A stretch of 64,000 nt of DNA from Jatrophihabitans endophyticus (GCF_900129455.1 NZ_FQVU01000003.1:434001-498000); one strand, 5' to 3'. Positions 7,544 through 16,569 are shown, counted from the stretch's first letter. Notes: a model not told the origin generated them from the letters alone. Translations and numbers: made by a program.

Positions 7544-8353
7544 TTAAGGTCGCGCGAGGTGCCGGCCAGCGAAGCGCAGGTCGGCCGGAAGCTGACTGCG
7601 CCAGTACGCGTCGTCGTGGCCGCCCGGCTCGATCCCGCCCGCCGGTCTGGGACGGATCCGCGCCCGCAGATCGGTGACGACGTAGCGGAACCCGTCGCGG
7701 TCGCCGCACGAGATCCGCGCCGGGATGCCGTCGAGCCGGCTCGCCCTCGGCAGGACGGCGTGCCGGTCGAAGTCGGCGTCGTCGTCGAAGGAGCCCTCGA
7801 CCCGCTGGCCCGCGCGGTGCCACATGGCCGGGCTCTCCGCGACGAGCGCGGCGACGCGGCCGCGGCCGAGGACGGTCGCGAGGTAGAGCGCGCCGTAGCC
7901 GCCCATCGACCACCCGATGAAGGCCACGCGCCGGGTGTCGAGGTCGTGCCGCGCGAGCAGGGGGAGGAACTCGTGGACGACCATGCCCGCCGGATCGGTC
8001 CCGCGCCGCGGGTGCCAGTACTCGTGGTCACCGCCGTCGACCGAGGCGATCGCGAAGGGCGCCGTGCCCGAGCCGACGACGTCGGCCAGGACGCGGTCGA
8101 GACGCAGGTTGGTGAAGACCGCGCCGTGGTCGCCGCCGCGGGCGTGCAGCGCGACCAGGACCGGCAGCCGGTCGTGGGCGTGGCCGGCGGGGCGGGCGAT
8201 CGTCCAGCCCGTGGCGGCATGCCGGTAGCGCGAGCGGAACGTGCCGCCGGTGACGATGCCGACCGTGTCGTCCGCGCCGCAGGCGGCGAGCGTGCCGGCG
8301 ATCCCCGCGAGCACGGCCGCGCCGCCGAGCAGGAACCGGCGGCGGTCGGTCAC
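7544..8353 (-). CDS. alpha/beta-hydrolase (esterase-like), Tat-type lipoprotein
   Basis: 269 residues. The fold is indicated by the nucleophile elbow GWSMG (S149), the preceding strand RRVAFI and a C-terminal GGHDDAYW that supplies the likely catalytic histidine; the pattern recalls D-type esterases and antigen-85-like secreted esterases. The N-terminus TDRRRFLLGGAAVLAG contains a twin-arginine motif, and the region h ends in LAAC, a lipobox. It is therefore probably exported folded through Tat and then lipidated. The substrate is unknown. The GTG start overlaps the metalloprotease stop by 4 bp, so the two are translationally coupled. The frame is open far upstream on this strand, but nothing there resembles protein and it is opposite ruvC. 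Confidence 0.8.
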   Translation of the reverse strand: MTDRRRFLLGGAAVLAGIAGTLAACGADDTVGIVTGGTFRSRYRHAATGWTIARPAGHAHDRLPVLVALHARGGDHGAVFTNLRLDRVLADVVGSGTAPFAIASVDGGDHEYWHPRRGTDPAGMVVHEFLPLLARHDLDTRRVAFIGWSMGGYGALYLATVLGRGRVAALVAESPAMWHRAGQRVEGSFDDDADFDRHAVLPRASRLDGIPARISCGDRDGFRYVVTDLRARIRPRPAGGIEPGGHDDAYWRSQLPADLRFAGRHLARP

Positions 8354-9177
8354 GCCGGTTTCTCCCAGAACTGGAAGAAGTACCGCCCGACCCCGGCGAA
8401 GCCGTCCTGGATGCCGGTGAGCCGGCACAGCGCGTCCACGAGATCGAAGAAGGCGTCGTTGAGGGGGGTGAAGACGATGAGCAGGACGATGACGGCGAGC
8501 ATGCCCCACGGCTTGACCCGGTCGCCGTACTGCTGGGTCTGCGGGTCCAGGTAGGGCTCGACGATCGCGTAGCCGTCCAGCCCGGGCACGGGCAGCAGGT
8601 TGAGCACCGCGGCGGTGACCTGCAGGAAGCCGAGGAAGGCGACTCCGCCCCAGAACCGGGCGTGGTTGTCCTGCCCGGTGAAGTAGAGCCCGACGTCGGT
8701 GGCGTGCTGCTTGGCCAGCACGAGCAGCACGACACCGAGCACGAGGTTGGTGAGCGGGCCGACGGCGGCCGCCACGCTCTGCATCGCCCGGCTGCGGAAC
8801 GCGTGGCGGTGCAGGTACACGGCGCCGCCGGGCAGGCCGATGCCACCCTGCACGATGAAGAACAGCGGCAGGACGATCGAGAGCACCGGGTGGGCGTACT
8901 TGAACGGGTTGAGGGTGAGGTACCCCGCGGCCTCCACGCTGCGGTCGCCGGCCCGGTAGGCCGCGTAGGCGTGGGCGAACTCGTGGAAGCACACCGAGAC
9001 GACCCAGCCGCCGAGCACGAACACGAAGACGCCCATGTTGCCCGGGATCGACCCGGCGCCCGACTGCGTCCAGGCGAGCAGGCCACCGAGCGCCGTGACC
9101 GCGACGAAGACCAGGAACAGCGGGCTCGGCCGGCGGTTCCCGGTGCTGCGGCGATTGCCGAGGTTGTACACCGACAT
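8350..9177 (-). CDS. M50/site-2-protease-like membrane zinc metalloprotease
   Basis: 275 residues with about six membrane segments. The zinc motif HEFAH occupies residues 65-69 in the second helix, and the second conserved site NLLPVPGLDG (NPDG-like, third zinc ligand) is in the C-terminal half. Rhomboid or eukaryotic S2P-type proteases cut membrane-bound substrates; this short form without a PDZ domain belongs to the YwhC-like group whose substrates are mostly unknown. The ATG at 9177 is chosen over the GTG at 9186 because a -10 element TACCGT lies exactly 7 nt before it. The gene is divergent from ruvC and starts the operon with the esterase. Confidence 0.88.
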   Translation of the reverse strand: MSVYNLGNRRSTGNRRPSPLFLVFVAVTALGGLLAWTQSGAGSIPGNMGVFVFVLGGWVVSVCFHEFAHAYAAYRAGDRSVEAAGYLTLNPFKYAHPVLSIVLPLFFIVQGGIGLPGGAVYLHRHAFRSRAMQSVAAAVGPLTNLVLGVVLLVLAKQHATDVGLYFTGQDNHARFWGGVAFLGFLQVTAAVLNLLPVPGLDGYAIVEPYLDPQTQQYGDRVKPWGMLAVIVLLIVFTPLNDAFFDLVDALCRLTGIQDGFAGVGRYFFQFWEKPA

Positions 9178-9184
9178 GCCGCGC

Positions 9185-9190
9185 ACGGTA
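9185..9190 (-). promoter_or_regulatory. -10 element TACCGT for the metalloprotease (leaderless)
   Basis: Read on the minus strand, TACCGT ends 7 nt before the ATG at 9177. It overlaps the alternative upstream GTG (9186), which excludes that codon as the start of a leaderless transcript. Confidence 0.55.
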
Positions 9191-9214
9191 CGGGAGCGAG
9201 CCGTGCGCGTGACC

Positions 9215-9220
9215 TAGGCT
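9215..9220 (+). promoter_or_regulatory. -10 element TAGGCT of ruvC
   Basis: TAGGCT fits TANNNT and would start transcription near 9227, the left edge of the LexA box. A leader of about 34 nt with a GGGAGG ribosome site (9250-9255) follows. Confidence 0.6.
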
Positions 9221-9226
9221 GACCGG

Positions 9227-9242
9227 TCGAACGACCGTTCGA
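9227..9242 (+). promoter_or_regulatory. LexA (SOS) box
   Basis: TCGAACGACCGTTCGA is a perfect palindromic match to the actinobacterial LexA consensus TCGAAC-N4-GTTCGA. It covers the predicted start of transcription of the ruvC operon, where bound LexA would block RNA polymerase. This makes ruvC-TPR-ruvA-ruvB a DNA-damage-inducible operon. Confidence 0.9.
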
Positions 9243-9260
9243 TCCGGCTGGGAGGTACGG

Positions 9261-9776
9261 GTGCGGGTACTCGGTGTCGACCCGGGCATGACGCGGTGCG
9301 GCATCGGGGTCGTGGACGGCGCGCCGGGCCGTCCGCTGCGGCTCGTCCACGTCGCCGTCGTCCGCACGCCGCCCGACGCGGCCATCGGCGAGCGGCTGGT
9401 GGCCCAGGCCGACGCCATCGGTGCCGCCATCGCCCGGCACCGTCCCGACGTCGTCGCCGTCGAACGGGTGTTCAGCCAGCACAACGTGCGCACCGTGATG
9501 GGCACGGCGCAGGTGGCCGGTCTCGCCATCGTCGCGGCGACCCGCGCCGGGCTGCCGGTCGCCCTGCACACGCCGAGCGAGGTCAAGGCGGCCGTCACCG
9601 GGTCGGGCACCGCCGACAAGGCGCAGGTGGGGGCGATGGTCACCCGCCTGCTGCGGCTGGCCGAGACGCCCCGCCCCGCCGACGCCGCCGACGCGCTGGC
9701 CCTGGCGATCTGCCACGTCTGGCGTGGCAGCGCGCAGCGGCGGATGTCCGACGCGCTTGCGAGAGTGAGGACATGA
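9261..9776 (+). CDS. ruvC: Holliday junction resolvase RuvC
   Basis: 171 residues. RuvC is a dimeric Mg-dependent endonuclease that cuts Holliday junctions after RuvAB branch migration. The N-terminus [13 protein letters not shown] carries the first catalytic aspartate (D7), AVERVF the glutamate near residue 70, and the C-terminal [13 protein letters not shown] block the remaining acidic residues. The GTG is preceded by GGGAGG with 5-nt spacing. The operon is under a perfect LexA box. The stop overlaps the next ATG (ATGA). Confidence 0.97.
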   Translation: MRVLGVDPGMTRCGIGVVDGAPGRPLRLVHVAVVRTPPDAAIGERLVAQADAIGAAIARHRPDVVAVERVFSQHNVRTVMGTAQVAGLAIVAATRAGLPVALHTPSEVKAAVTGSGTADKAQVGAMVTRLLRLAETPRPADAADALALAICHVWRGSAQRRMSDALARVRT

Positions 9777-10318
9777 CCGAGACGCCCGAGGGCCCCGAGC
9801 TGCGCTACGACCCCCACACGCTGCGCGAGACGACCACGGCCGACGCCGCCCCCCACGTCACCCGGTTGCAGGGCGAGATCCGCGGCGCCGACGACGAGAC
9901 CGGCGAGCTCCTGGCGCGCGGCGACCTCGTCGACCTGCTGCGGGTCACCGGGGCGCTCGACGAGGCGCTCGACGAGGCCAACGCCGCGGTGGACCGGGCC
10001 GAGATCGCGGGCACCGCGGCGCAGCAGCACCTGGCACGGCTGCGGCTCGCGCGGGTGCAGCAGTGGCGCGGCGCCTTCGTCGAGTCGAACCCGGTCTACA
10101 CCGAGCTGCTGGCCGCGGCGTCGCAGTTCGGGCCGGTCGTCGACGCGTTCACCCACCAGCACGCGGGGGAGAACGACTTCGACCAGGAGCACTGGGACGA
10201 CGCGCGGGAGCACTTCGCCCGCGCATTGGCGATCCGCGAGCGGCTCGAGCTCGACGAGGCGGAGTCGTCGCGCACCGCGCTGCGCGCCGTCGAGCGGCGC
10301 CCGCGGGAGGGGTCGTGA
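9773..10318 (+). CDS. TPR-like helical protein within the ruv operon
   Basis: 181 residues, acidic, with no signal peptide or membrane segment. Helical stretches such as [19 protein letters not shown], and later [20 protein letters not shown], have the small-residue spacing of tetratricopeptide repeats (about 45-85 and 140-170). It overlaps ruvC by ATGA and ruvA by GTGA, so the translation of all three is coupled and its expression should be SOS-regulated. I do not recognise a named family. A gene in this position is not part of the usual ruvC-ruvA-ruvB order, and a link to DNA repair is only an inference from context. Confidence 0.8.
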   Translation: MTETPEGPELRYDPHTLRETTTADAAPHVTRLQGEIRGADDETGELLARGDLVDLLRVTGALDEALDEANAAVDRAEIAGTAAQQHLARLRLARVQQWRGAFVESNPVYTELLAAASQFGPVVDAFTHQHAGENDFDQEHWDDAREHFARALAIRERLELDEAESSRTALRAVERRPREGS

Positions 10319-10935
10319 TCGCGAGCGTCCGCGGCACCGTGGCCGCGGTCGCGCCCGACGGGGCGGTCGTCGAGGTCGGCGGCGTCGGGCTGGCGGTCTC
10401 GTGCTCGCCCGGGACGCTCGCCCGGCTGCGCGTGGGGGAGACCGCCCGGCTGGCCACGTCGCTGGTCGTGCGCGAGGACTCGCTCACCCTGTACGGCTTC
10501 GCCGACGACGACGAGCGGGCGCTGTTCGAGCTGCTGCAGACCGCGAACGGGGTCGGACCCAAGCTGGCGCAGACCATGCTCGCCGTCCACCCGCCCCGCG
10601 AGCTGCGCCGGGCGATCGCGACGTCCGACCTCGCCGCGCTGGTCACGGTCCCCGGCATCGGCCGCAAGGGCGCCGAGCGCATCGTCGTCGAGCTGCGAGA
10701 CCGCATCGGCGCGATCGACGGCGACGACGCGGGCGTCCCGACCGGCGAGGGGGTCGTCGCGGTGGCCCCGTGGCGCGACCAGCTCGCGCACGCTCTCGCC
10801 GGCCTCGGCTTCTCCGCGAAGGAGGCCGGTGACGCCATCGAGGTCGTCGCCGCCGACCTCGGCGACGAGGGCGCCGCGCCCGACGTCCCGACGCTGCTGC
10901 GCCGCTCCATCCAGCTGCTGGGCCGCACGCGATGA
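10315..10935 (+). CDS. ruvA: Holliday junction branch migration protein RuvA
   Basis: 206 residues. RuvA tetramers bind the four-way junction and load the RuvB motor. The OB-fold domain starts [12 protein letters not shown] and continues to [16 protein letters not shown]; two helix-hairpin-helix motifs follow ([12 protein letters not shown] and [16 protein letters not shown]), and a flexible linker leads to domain III ([16 protein letters not shown]), which contacts RuvB. The GTG start overlaps the preceding stop (GTGA) and has a GGGAGGGG ribosome site. Confidence 0.97.
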   Translation: MIASVRGTVAAVAPDGAVVEVGGVGLAVSCSPGTLARLRVGETARLATSLVVREDSLTLYGFADDDERALFELLQTANGVGPKLAQTMLAVHPPRELRRAIATSDLAALVTVPGIGRKGAERIVVELRDRIGAIDGDDAGVPTGEGVVAVAPWRDQLAHALAGLGFSAKEAGDAIEVVAADLGDEGAAPDVPTLLRRSIQLLGRTR

Positions 10936-11981
10936 CCGAGTTCGAGGAGGATGTCGTCGACCCCGCCGTCCTGCCCGACGAACGCGACGTCGAGAACTCG
11001 CTACGGCCGCGCCAGCTCGACGAGTTCGTCGGCCAGCCCAAGGTGCGCGAGCAGCTGAGCCTGGTGCTCGAGAGCGCGATGCGCCGCAACCGGCCGCCCG
11101 ACCACATCCTGCTCTCCGGCCCGCCGGGGCTCGGCAAGACCAGTCTCGCCATGATCGTCGCCGCCGAGCTGGGTGCGCCCATCCGGGTCACGAGCGGTCC
11201 GGCCATCGAGCGAGCCGGCGATCTCGCCGCGCTGCTCACCAGCCTGGGCGAGGGGGAGGTGCTCTTCGTCGACGAGATCCACCGCATCGCGCGCCCCGCC
11301 GAGGAGCTGCTCTACATGGCGATGGAGGACTTCCGCGTCGACGTGGTCGTCGGCAAGGGGCCCGGCGCCACCGCGATCCCGCTCGACCTCGCCCCGTTCA
11401 CGCTGATCGGCGCCACCACGCGGGCCGGGCTGCTGACCGGCCCGCTGCGCGACCGGTTCGGGTTCACCGCGCACATGGACTTCTACGATCCCGACGAGCT
11501 GGAGCAGGTGCTGCGCCGCTCGGCGGACCTGCTCGGGGTGCAGCTGCGCGGCGACGGCGGCGCCGAGATCGCGAGCCGGTCGCGGGGCACGCCCCGCATC
11601 GCCAACCGGTTGCTGCGCCGGGTGCGCGACTACGCCGAGGTCCGGGCCGACGGCGTCGTCACCACCGCGGTCGCGGCCGCCGCGCTCGCGGTCTACGACG
11701 TCGACGAGCTCGGTCTGGACCGCCTCGACCGGGCCGTCCTGGACGCGCTCGTCCGGCGGTTCGGGGGTGGCCCGGTCGGGGTCGGCACCCTCGCGGTGGC
11801 CGTCGGCGAGGAGGTCGAGACCGTCGAGGAGGTCGCCGAGCCGTTCCTGGTCCGCGCCGGTCTGCTCGCCCGCACGCCGCGTGGCCGGGTCGCGACCCCG
11901 GCGGCCTGGACACACCTCGGGGCGGTTCCGCCGCCCGGCGGCGGCGGCGATTCCCCGGGCCGGACACTGTTCGACGCGTAA
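10932..11981 (+). CDS. ruvB: Holliday junction branch migration ATPase RuvB
   Basis: 349 residues, an AAA+ hexameric motor. Walker [10 protein letters not shown] starts at G63, Walker B is LFVDEIHR, sensor 1 lies in [10 protein letters not shown] and the arginine-finger region in [10 protein letters not shown]. The C-terminal winged helix ends about residue 330, followed by a short Gly/Pro tail. The ATG overlaps the ruvA stop (ATGA). Together with RuvA and RuvC it resolves recombination intermediates after DNA damage, which matches the SOS box at the head of the operon. Confidence 0.98.
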   Translation: MTEFEEDVVDPAVLPDERDVENSLRPRQLDEFVGQPKVREQLSLVLESAMRRNRPPDHILLSGPPGLGKTSLAMIVAAELGAPIRVTSGPAIERAGDLAALLTSLGEGEVLFVDEIHRIARPAEELLYMAMEDFRVDVVVGKGPGATAIPLDLAPFTLIGATTRAGLLTGPLRDRFGFTAHMDFYDPDELEQVLRRSADLLGVQLRGDGGAEIASRSRGTPRIANRLLRRVRDYAEVRADGVVTTAVAAAALAVYDVDELGLDRLDRAVLDALVRRFGGGPVGVGTLAVAVGEEVETVEEVAEPFLVRAGLLARTPRGRVATPAAWTHLGAVPPPGGGGDSPGRTLFDA

Positions 11982-12021
11982 CCTCTGTCCTCGTACCTGC
12001 TCTTCGACGCTGGGACCCGTC

Positions 12022-12381
12022 GTGAACTACCTGCCCCTGCTCGCCTTCGTCGCCGCGATCGCGGTGCTGCTCCTGCTCGCCGGCCGTGCGCGACGTCGCC
12101 AGGCCGCCACCCAGGCCGCGATGGCCGGGCGCATCGGCGTGGGCACCGACGTCATGACCACCTCGGGCCTGCACGGCACCGTCGTCGCCCGCAACGACGA
12201 CGACACCGTGCAGCTGTCCATCGCGCCCGGCGTCGAGGTCCGGTGGGAGCTCGCCGCCCTGCGCGACGCCGCGTCGCTGCCGCCGCGCTACGGGGCCGCC
12301 GTCGACCGCGATCCCGACGCGGTACGGCTCGACAAGCCCCTGGGGACGGACGAATCCGGCGAACGCGGCGAGCCGCGCTGA
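12022..12381 (+). CDS. yajC: preprotein translocase accessory subunit YajC
   Basis: 119 residues. One N-terminal membrane helix (LLAFVAAIAVLLLLAG) is followed by a basic patch RARRRQAA and a small beta domain with TDVMTTSGLHGTVV, the conserved YajC turn. It associates with SecDF and helps Sec-dependent export. The GTG at 12022 is chosen because the helix starts directly after it. A possible -10 TAACCT (11979-11984) overlaps the ruvB stop and would give yajC-secD-secF their own promoter. Confidence 0.88.
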   Translation: MNYLPLLAFVAAIAVLLLLAGRARRRQAATQAAMAGRIGVGTDVMTTSGLHGTVVARNDDDTVQLSIAPGVEVRWELAALRDAASLPPRYGAAVDRDPDAVRLDKPLGTDESGERGEPR

Positions 12382-12502
12382 GCCCTTCCCCCGACCGTTC
12401 CGCAGCCCCGTCGGCCGCCCTCAGGGCGTTTGCCGGGTGCCGTCGGTCATACTGACCCGCGGCCTGCACCCCGACCGAGCAGCACCGAGGAGTTCGTTTC
12501 CC

Positions 12503-14746
12503 GTGGCACCACCCCCAGGGACCCTGCGCGTCTCCCGCTATTTCACCGCGCTGGGCATCATCCTCGGCGTCTTCTACCTGATCGTCCTGCTCCCCGGGAC
12601 GGCGAACACCCCGAAGCTGGGCATCGACCTCGTCGGCGGCATCCGCGTGATCTTCACCGCCCAGCCGCCGGCCGGCGAGACCGTCACCCAGACCTCGATG
12701 CAGCAGGCCCGCCAGATCATCGAGGACCGCATCAACGGCAGCGGCGTCACCGCGTCCACCGTGCAGATCCAGGGCGACGACCAGCTCGTCGTCTCCATTC
12801 CCGGCGGTACCGACACCGACGTCGCCCGGCTCGGGCAGGCCGCCCAGCTCAACTTCCGGCCCGTGATCGCGCCGGCCGTGGCCGTCAGCTGCGTCTCGAC
12901 GACCACGCCGGCCGGGTCGGCCTCGGCCAGCAGCACCGCCTCGCCGTCGTCGAGCGCGTCGTCGGTGCCGTCGGCGACGTCGTCGCCCCAGGCGTCCGCG
13001 TCGGCAAGCGAGTCGAACGCCCCCAAGGCCCGCAACGAGCGCAAGCTGGCGCCGGCGAGCAACAGCAGCAGCACCGCCGCCCGCTCCGGCTCGTCGGGGG
13101 CATCGGCCGCCACGGGCGCGGCCAGCGGCAGCAAGACCCCCACCGGGTCGGCCTCGGCCACGCCCACGGCGTCGGCCAGCAGCGCCCCGGCCCAGAAGTG
13201 CGTGCGCGCGCCGCTCGCGGCGACGGGCTCGGCGGCGGTCCTCACCGTCGCGCAGCAGAAGGCGCTGACCACCGAGGCCGCGTACACCAAGCTGCCGCAG
13301 GCCACCCAGACCAAGATCGCCCAGGCGCTCACCACCTTCGACTGTGCCTCGGCGGGCCGGCAGCAGGACGTCGCCGACCACTACTACATCGCCTGCGAGA
13401 AGCAGGGCGGCACCAACATCGCCTACCTGCTCGGCAAGGTGATCCTGCGCGGCACCCAGGTGGACGAGGCGGACGCCGTCGCCCCGAGCACCAGCGGGCA
13501 GGGCGGCTCGACGACCTGGACGGTGTCGCTCACCCTCGACGACTCGGGCCAGAAGGCGTGGGGCGCGTGGACCACCGCGCACAACACCGCCAAGCAGAGC
13601 GGGTCCCCGTCGCAGTGCGGCACCGCGGCCGGCGGCCTGCCCTGCGAGGACTTCGTCGCCTTCACCCTCGACGGCGAGGTGAAATCCGCGCCGGCCACCA
13701 ACGAGCCCATCACCGGGCAGGCCACGCAGATCTCGGGCAACTTCACCCAGGCCTCGGCCAAGGCGCTGGCCGACCAGCTGAAGTACGGCGCGCTGCCGCT
13801 GTCGTTCCGCACCGACTCCAACGAGCACGTCTCGGCGAGCCTGGGCACCTCGCAGCTCAAGGCGGCGCTGCTCGCCGGCGGCATCGGCCTCGTCCTGGTG
13901 GTCATCTACTCGCTGCTGTACTACCGCGGCCTCGGCCTGGTCACCATCGCCTCGCTCATCGTCTCCGGGCTGCTGACGTACGCGATGATGGTCATCCTCG
14001 GTCAGCAGATCGGCTTCACGCTCGACCTCGCCGGCATCGCCGGCCTGATCGTCGCGCTCGGCATCACCGCCGACTCGTTCGTGGTGTTCTTCGAACGGAT
14101 CAAGGACGAGGTGCACGAGGGCCGCAGCGTGCGCGTCGCCGTACCGCGGGGCTGGATCCGGGCGCGGCGCACCGTCATCTCGGCCGACATCGTGTCGTTC
14201 CTCGCGGCGCTGATCCTCTACATCTTCGCCTCGGCCGACGTGAAGGGCTTCGCGTTCACGCTGGGCCTGTCGACGGTGCTGGACCTCGTCGTCGTCTTCC
14301 TGTTCACGCACCCGATCGTCTCGCTGCTCTCGCGCAGTCGCGCCTTCGGCTCGCCTCGCTTCACCGGCCTCAACGCGGTGCGCTCCGGCGGCATCACGCC
14401 CGACCGGGACGAGCCGCGCGGCAAGCGGGCCGCCGGCCGGAGCCGGGGCGACGCCGCGGCACGGGCCGCCGCCCGCCGCGGCACCACGAGCTCGGCGGTG
14501 GTCCTCGACAAGCGTGCGGCCGAGGCCGAGGACGACGAGACGGTGGCCGCCGACGCCGAGCCCACGACCGCCGTGCCCGACGAGCTCGCCGACCGGCCGG
14601 CGAGCACGCCGGACGCCGAGGACACCGCGGCCGACGACGAGCCCACGCCGCGGCGGCGGTCCACGCCGGCCGCGGGCAGTGCGGCCGAGCGGGCCGCTGC
14701 CCGCCGGGCGCGCCAGCGCAGGCAGCACGAGGAGGAGGGTGAGTGA
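12503..14746 (+). CDS. secD: protein translocase subunit SecD with a large Ser/Ala-rich insertion
   Basis: 747 residues. SecD, with SecF, uses the proton gradient to pull exported proteins out of SecYEG. The first helix, the GIDLVGGIRVIF motif, the periplasmic P1 domain and five C-terminal helices with the LDLAGIAGLIVALGITADS block are present. Two oddities stand out. About 100 residues of Ala/Ser/Thr/Pro/Gln-poor sequence are inserted in P1 between C130 and C233. The last 85 or so residues form a charged Arg/Ala/Glu tail. The GTG at 12503, with GAGGAG 11 nt upstream, is preferred over an ATG at 12437, which would precede the helix with 22 atypical residues. A weak -10 CATACT is at 12448. Confidence 0.93.
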   Translation: MAPPPGTLRVSRYFTALGIILGVFYLIVLLPGTANTPKLGIDLVGGIRVIFTAQPPAGETVTQTSMQQARQIIEDRINGSGVTASTVQIQGDDQLVVSIPGGTDTDVARLGQAAQLNFRPVIAPAVAVSCVSTTTPAGSASASSTASPSSSASSVPSATSSPQASASASESNAPKARNERKLAPASNSSSTAARSGSSGASAATGAASGSKTPTGSASATPTASASSAPAQKCVRAPLAATGSAAVLTVAQQKALTTEAAYTKLPQATQTKIAQALTTFDCASAGRQQDVADHYYIACEKQGGTNIAYLLGKVILRGTQVDEADAVAPSTSGQGGSTTWTVSLTLDDSGQKAWGAWTTAHNTAKQSGSPSQCGTAAGGLPCEDFVAFTLDGEVKSAPATNEPITGQATQISGNFTQASAKALADQLKYGALPLSFRTDSNEHVSASLGTSQLKAALLAGGIGLVLVVIYSLLYYRGLGLVTIASLIVSGLLTYAMMVILGQQIGFTLDLAGIAGLIVALGITADSFVVFFERIKDEVHEGRSVRVAVPRGWIRARRTVISADIVSFLAALILYIFASADVKGFAFTLGLSTVLDLVVVFLFTHPIVSLLSRSRAFGSPRFTGLNAVRSGGITPDRDEPRGKRAAGRSRGDAAARAAARRGTTSSAVVLDKRAAEAEDDETVAADAEPTTAVPDELADRPASTPDAEDTAADDEPTPRRRSTPAAGSAAERAAARRARQRRQHEEEGE

Positions 14747-15930
14747 TGGCCACCGACACGACACCGCCGGACGGCGGCAACGACGTCCCCGAGGCGCCCG
14801 CCGGCCCCACCACCACCGCGACCCGCCCGGCCGACGCCGACAAGCACTCGATCCTGAGCCAGCTCTACCGGGGCGAGACCCGCATCGGCTTCGTCAAGGC
14901 GCGCCGCAAGTGGTACGCAGTCTCCGCGATCGTCATGCTGATCTGCATCGGCAGCCTGGTGTTCCGCGGCTTCAACTTCGGCGTCGCGTTCGCCGGCGGC
15001 ACGACCTTCCAGATCAAGACCAGCAACGAGAGCATCACGACCGACAAGGTCAACGACGCGTTCGTCAAGGCGGGCGAGGAGCCCGACGGCGCGCCGCAGG
15101 AGGTCGGCAACGCCGCCAACCGGCAGCTCATCGTCAACGTCGGCACGCTCACCCCGGCGAAGCAGGAGGCGCTGCAGACCAAGGTCCAGCAAGAGCTCGG
15201 GCTCGGCAGGAGCAGCTTCACCTCCACCAGCATCGGCAGCCAGTGGGGTCACGACACCACGATCAAGGCGGCGCAGGGCCTGGTCATCTTCCTGATCGCG
15301 GTCACGATCTACATCGCGCTGCGCTATCAGTGGCGCATGGCGGTGGGCGCGATCAGCGCGTTGATCTTCGACCTGATGATCACGGCCGGCATCTACTCGA
15401 TCATCGGCTTCGAGGTCACGCCCTCGACCATCGTCGGCCTGCTGACCATCCTGGGCTTCTCGCTGTACGACACCGTCGTCGTCTACGACAAGGTCGCCGA
15501 GAACGCGAAGGACATCCTCGCCGGCTCGCGCACCACCTACGGCGAGGCCGCCAACCTCGCGGTGAACCAGACGCTCATGCGCTCGATCAACACCTCGCTC
15601 ATCGGCCTGCTGCCGGTGGCCGGGCTGCTGTTCGTCGGGGCCGGCGTGCTCGGCGTGGGCACGATCAAGGACCTCGCGCTCATCCTGTTCGTGGGGCTGG
15701 CCTCCGGTGCGTACTCCTCGTTGTTCCTGGCCACGCCGATCGTCGTCGACCTCACCGAGCGCGAGCCGAGGTACAAGGCGCTGACGGCGCGGGTCGAGGC
15801 CAAGCGCAACAGCCTGCGCAAGCGCAGCGAGGACGACGGCACCCTCGCCGCGGCCGGTCCGGTCAACCGGGGTGGTCCCATGCCCGCGCCGAAGCCGGGC
15901 GTGCGCCCGCAGCAGCGACGGAAGCGGTAG
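14746..15930 (+). CDS. secF: protein translocase subunit SecF
   Basis: 394 residues, six helices with a periplasmic domain after the first. Typical blocks are FNFGVAFAGGTTFQIK (equivalent of the SecF FxxGxDFxGG motif), YIALRYQWRMAVGAI and ILGFSLYDTVVVYDKV. A low-complexity cytoplasmic N-terminus of about 45 residues and a basic C-terminal tail are usual in actinobacteria. The ATG at 14746 overlaps the secD stop (TGATG); a GTG one codon earlier is equally possible. GGAGGAGGG provides a strong ribosome site. SecD and SecF act as a heterodimer, so coupled translation fits. Confidence 0.96.
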   Translation: MATDTTPPDGGNDVPEAPAGPTTTATRPADADKHSILSQLYRGETRIGFVKARRKWYAVSAIVMLICIGSLVFRGFNFGVAFAGGTTFQIKTSNESITTDKVNDAFVKAGEEPDGAPQEVGNAANRQLIVNVGTLTPAKQEALQTKVQQELGLGRSSFTSTSIGSQWGHDTTIKAAQGLVIFLIAVTIYIALRYQWRMAVGAISALIFDLMITAGIYSIIGFEVTPSTIVGLLTILGFSLYDTVVVYDKVAENAKDILAGSRTTYGEAANLAVNQTLMRSINTSLIGLLPVAGLLFVGAGVLGVGTIKDLALILFVGLASGAYSSLFLATPIVVDLTEREPRYKALTARVEAKRNSLRKRSEDDGTLAAAGPVNRGGPMPAPKPGVRPQQRRKR

Positions 15931-15932
15931 CG

Positions 15933-16463
15933 ATGACCCAGGTGGATCCGTCGCTGTCGGCACGGATCGGCGCGCTGCTGCGCGACGTGCCCGACTTCCC
16001 GCAACCCGGCATCCTGTTCAAGGACATCGCGCCGCTGCTGGCCGACGCGGACGGGTTCGCGGCGACCGTGACCGCGCTCGGCCCGACCGAGCCCGTCGAC
16101 CTCGTGGCCGGCATCGAGGCGCGCGGCTTCGTGCTCGCCGGCGCGCTCGCCCACGAACTCGGCTGCGGCCTCGTCCCCGTCCGCAAGGCGGGCAAGCTGC
16201 CGCCGCCGACCGTCCGGCGCAGCTACGACCTCGAGTACGGCAGCGCCGAGATCGAGGTGCCGGTCGGCGTCCTGGAGGGCAAGCGGGTCCTCGTCGTCGA
16301 CGACGTCCTGGCCACCGGCGGCACGCTCCGCGCGAGCGTCGAGCTGCTCGCCGAGGCGGGCGCGACGGTCGTCGAGCTCGCGGTGATCCTGGAGATCGCG
16401 GCACTGGGCGGCCGGGCCGCGCTGGCCGACCTGCCGCCGCTGCGCGCGCTCGTCACCGCCTGA
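15933..16463 (+). CDS. apt: adenine phosphoribosyltransferase
   Basis: 176 residues. Apt converts adenine and PRPP to AMP in purine salvage. The start region [19 protein letters not shown] is diagnostic, EARGFVLAG follows, and the PRPP-binding loop is [13 protein letters not shown] around residues 123-135. The ATG is 2 nt after the secF stop. The order secD-secF-apt-relA is conserved in actinobacteria and links nucleotide salvage to ppGpp metabolism. Confidence 0.96.
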   Translation: MTQVDPSLSARIGALLRDVPDFPQPGILFKDIAPLLADADGFAATVTALGPTEPVDLVAGIEARGFVLAGALAHELGCGLVPVRKAGKLPPPTVRRSYDLEYGSAEIEVPVGVLEGKRVLVVDDVLATGGTLRASVELLAEAGATVVELAVILEIAALGGRAALADLPPLRALVTA

Positions 16464-16507
16464 GCGGCGATCACCGGCACGTCTCGCAAGCGCTACCGGT
16501 GCGGCCG

Positions 16508-16513
16508 TAGACT
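16508..16513 (+). promoter_or_regulatory. -10 element TAGACT for relA
   Basis: TAGACT fits TANNNT and would start a leader of about 50 nt. The only strong purine tract in it is GAGGGGG (16538-16544), 7 nt before an in-frame CTG at 16552 and 25 nt before the ATG at 16570. Confidence 0.55.
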
Positions 16514-16569
16514 CGGACGCGTTCACCTGCGACAGGCGAGGGGGTCCGGCGCTGACTACCGAGGCCGGC

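Noticed and set aside
8354-10213. Upstream extension of the esterase frame on the minus strand
   Set aside because: It lies opposite ruvC and the TPR-like gene, lacks motifs, and would bury the Tat signal of the esterase in the middle of the protein.
16472-16501. Terminator after apt
   Set aside because: CACCGG and CCGGTG could pair, but the 6-bp stem with an 18-nt loop is too weak to call.
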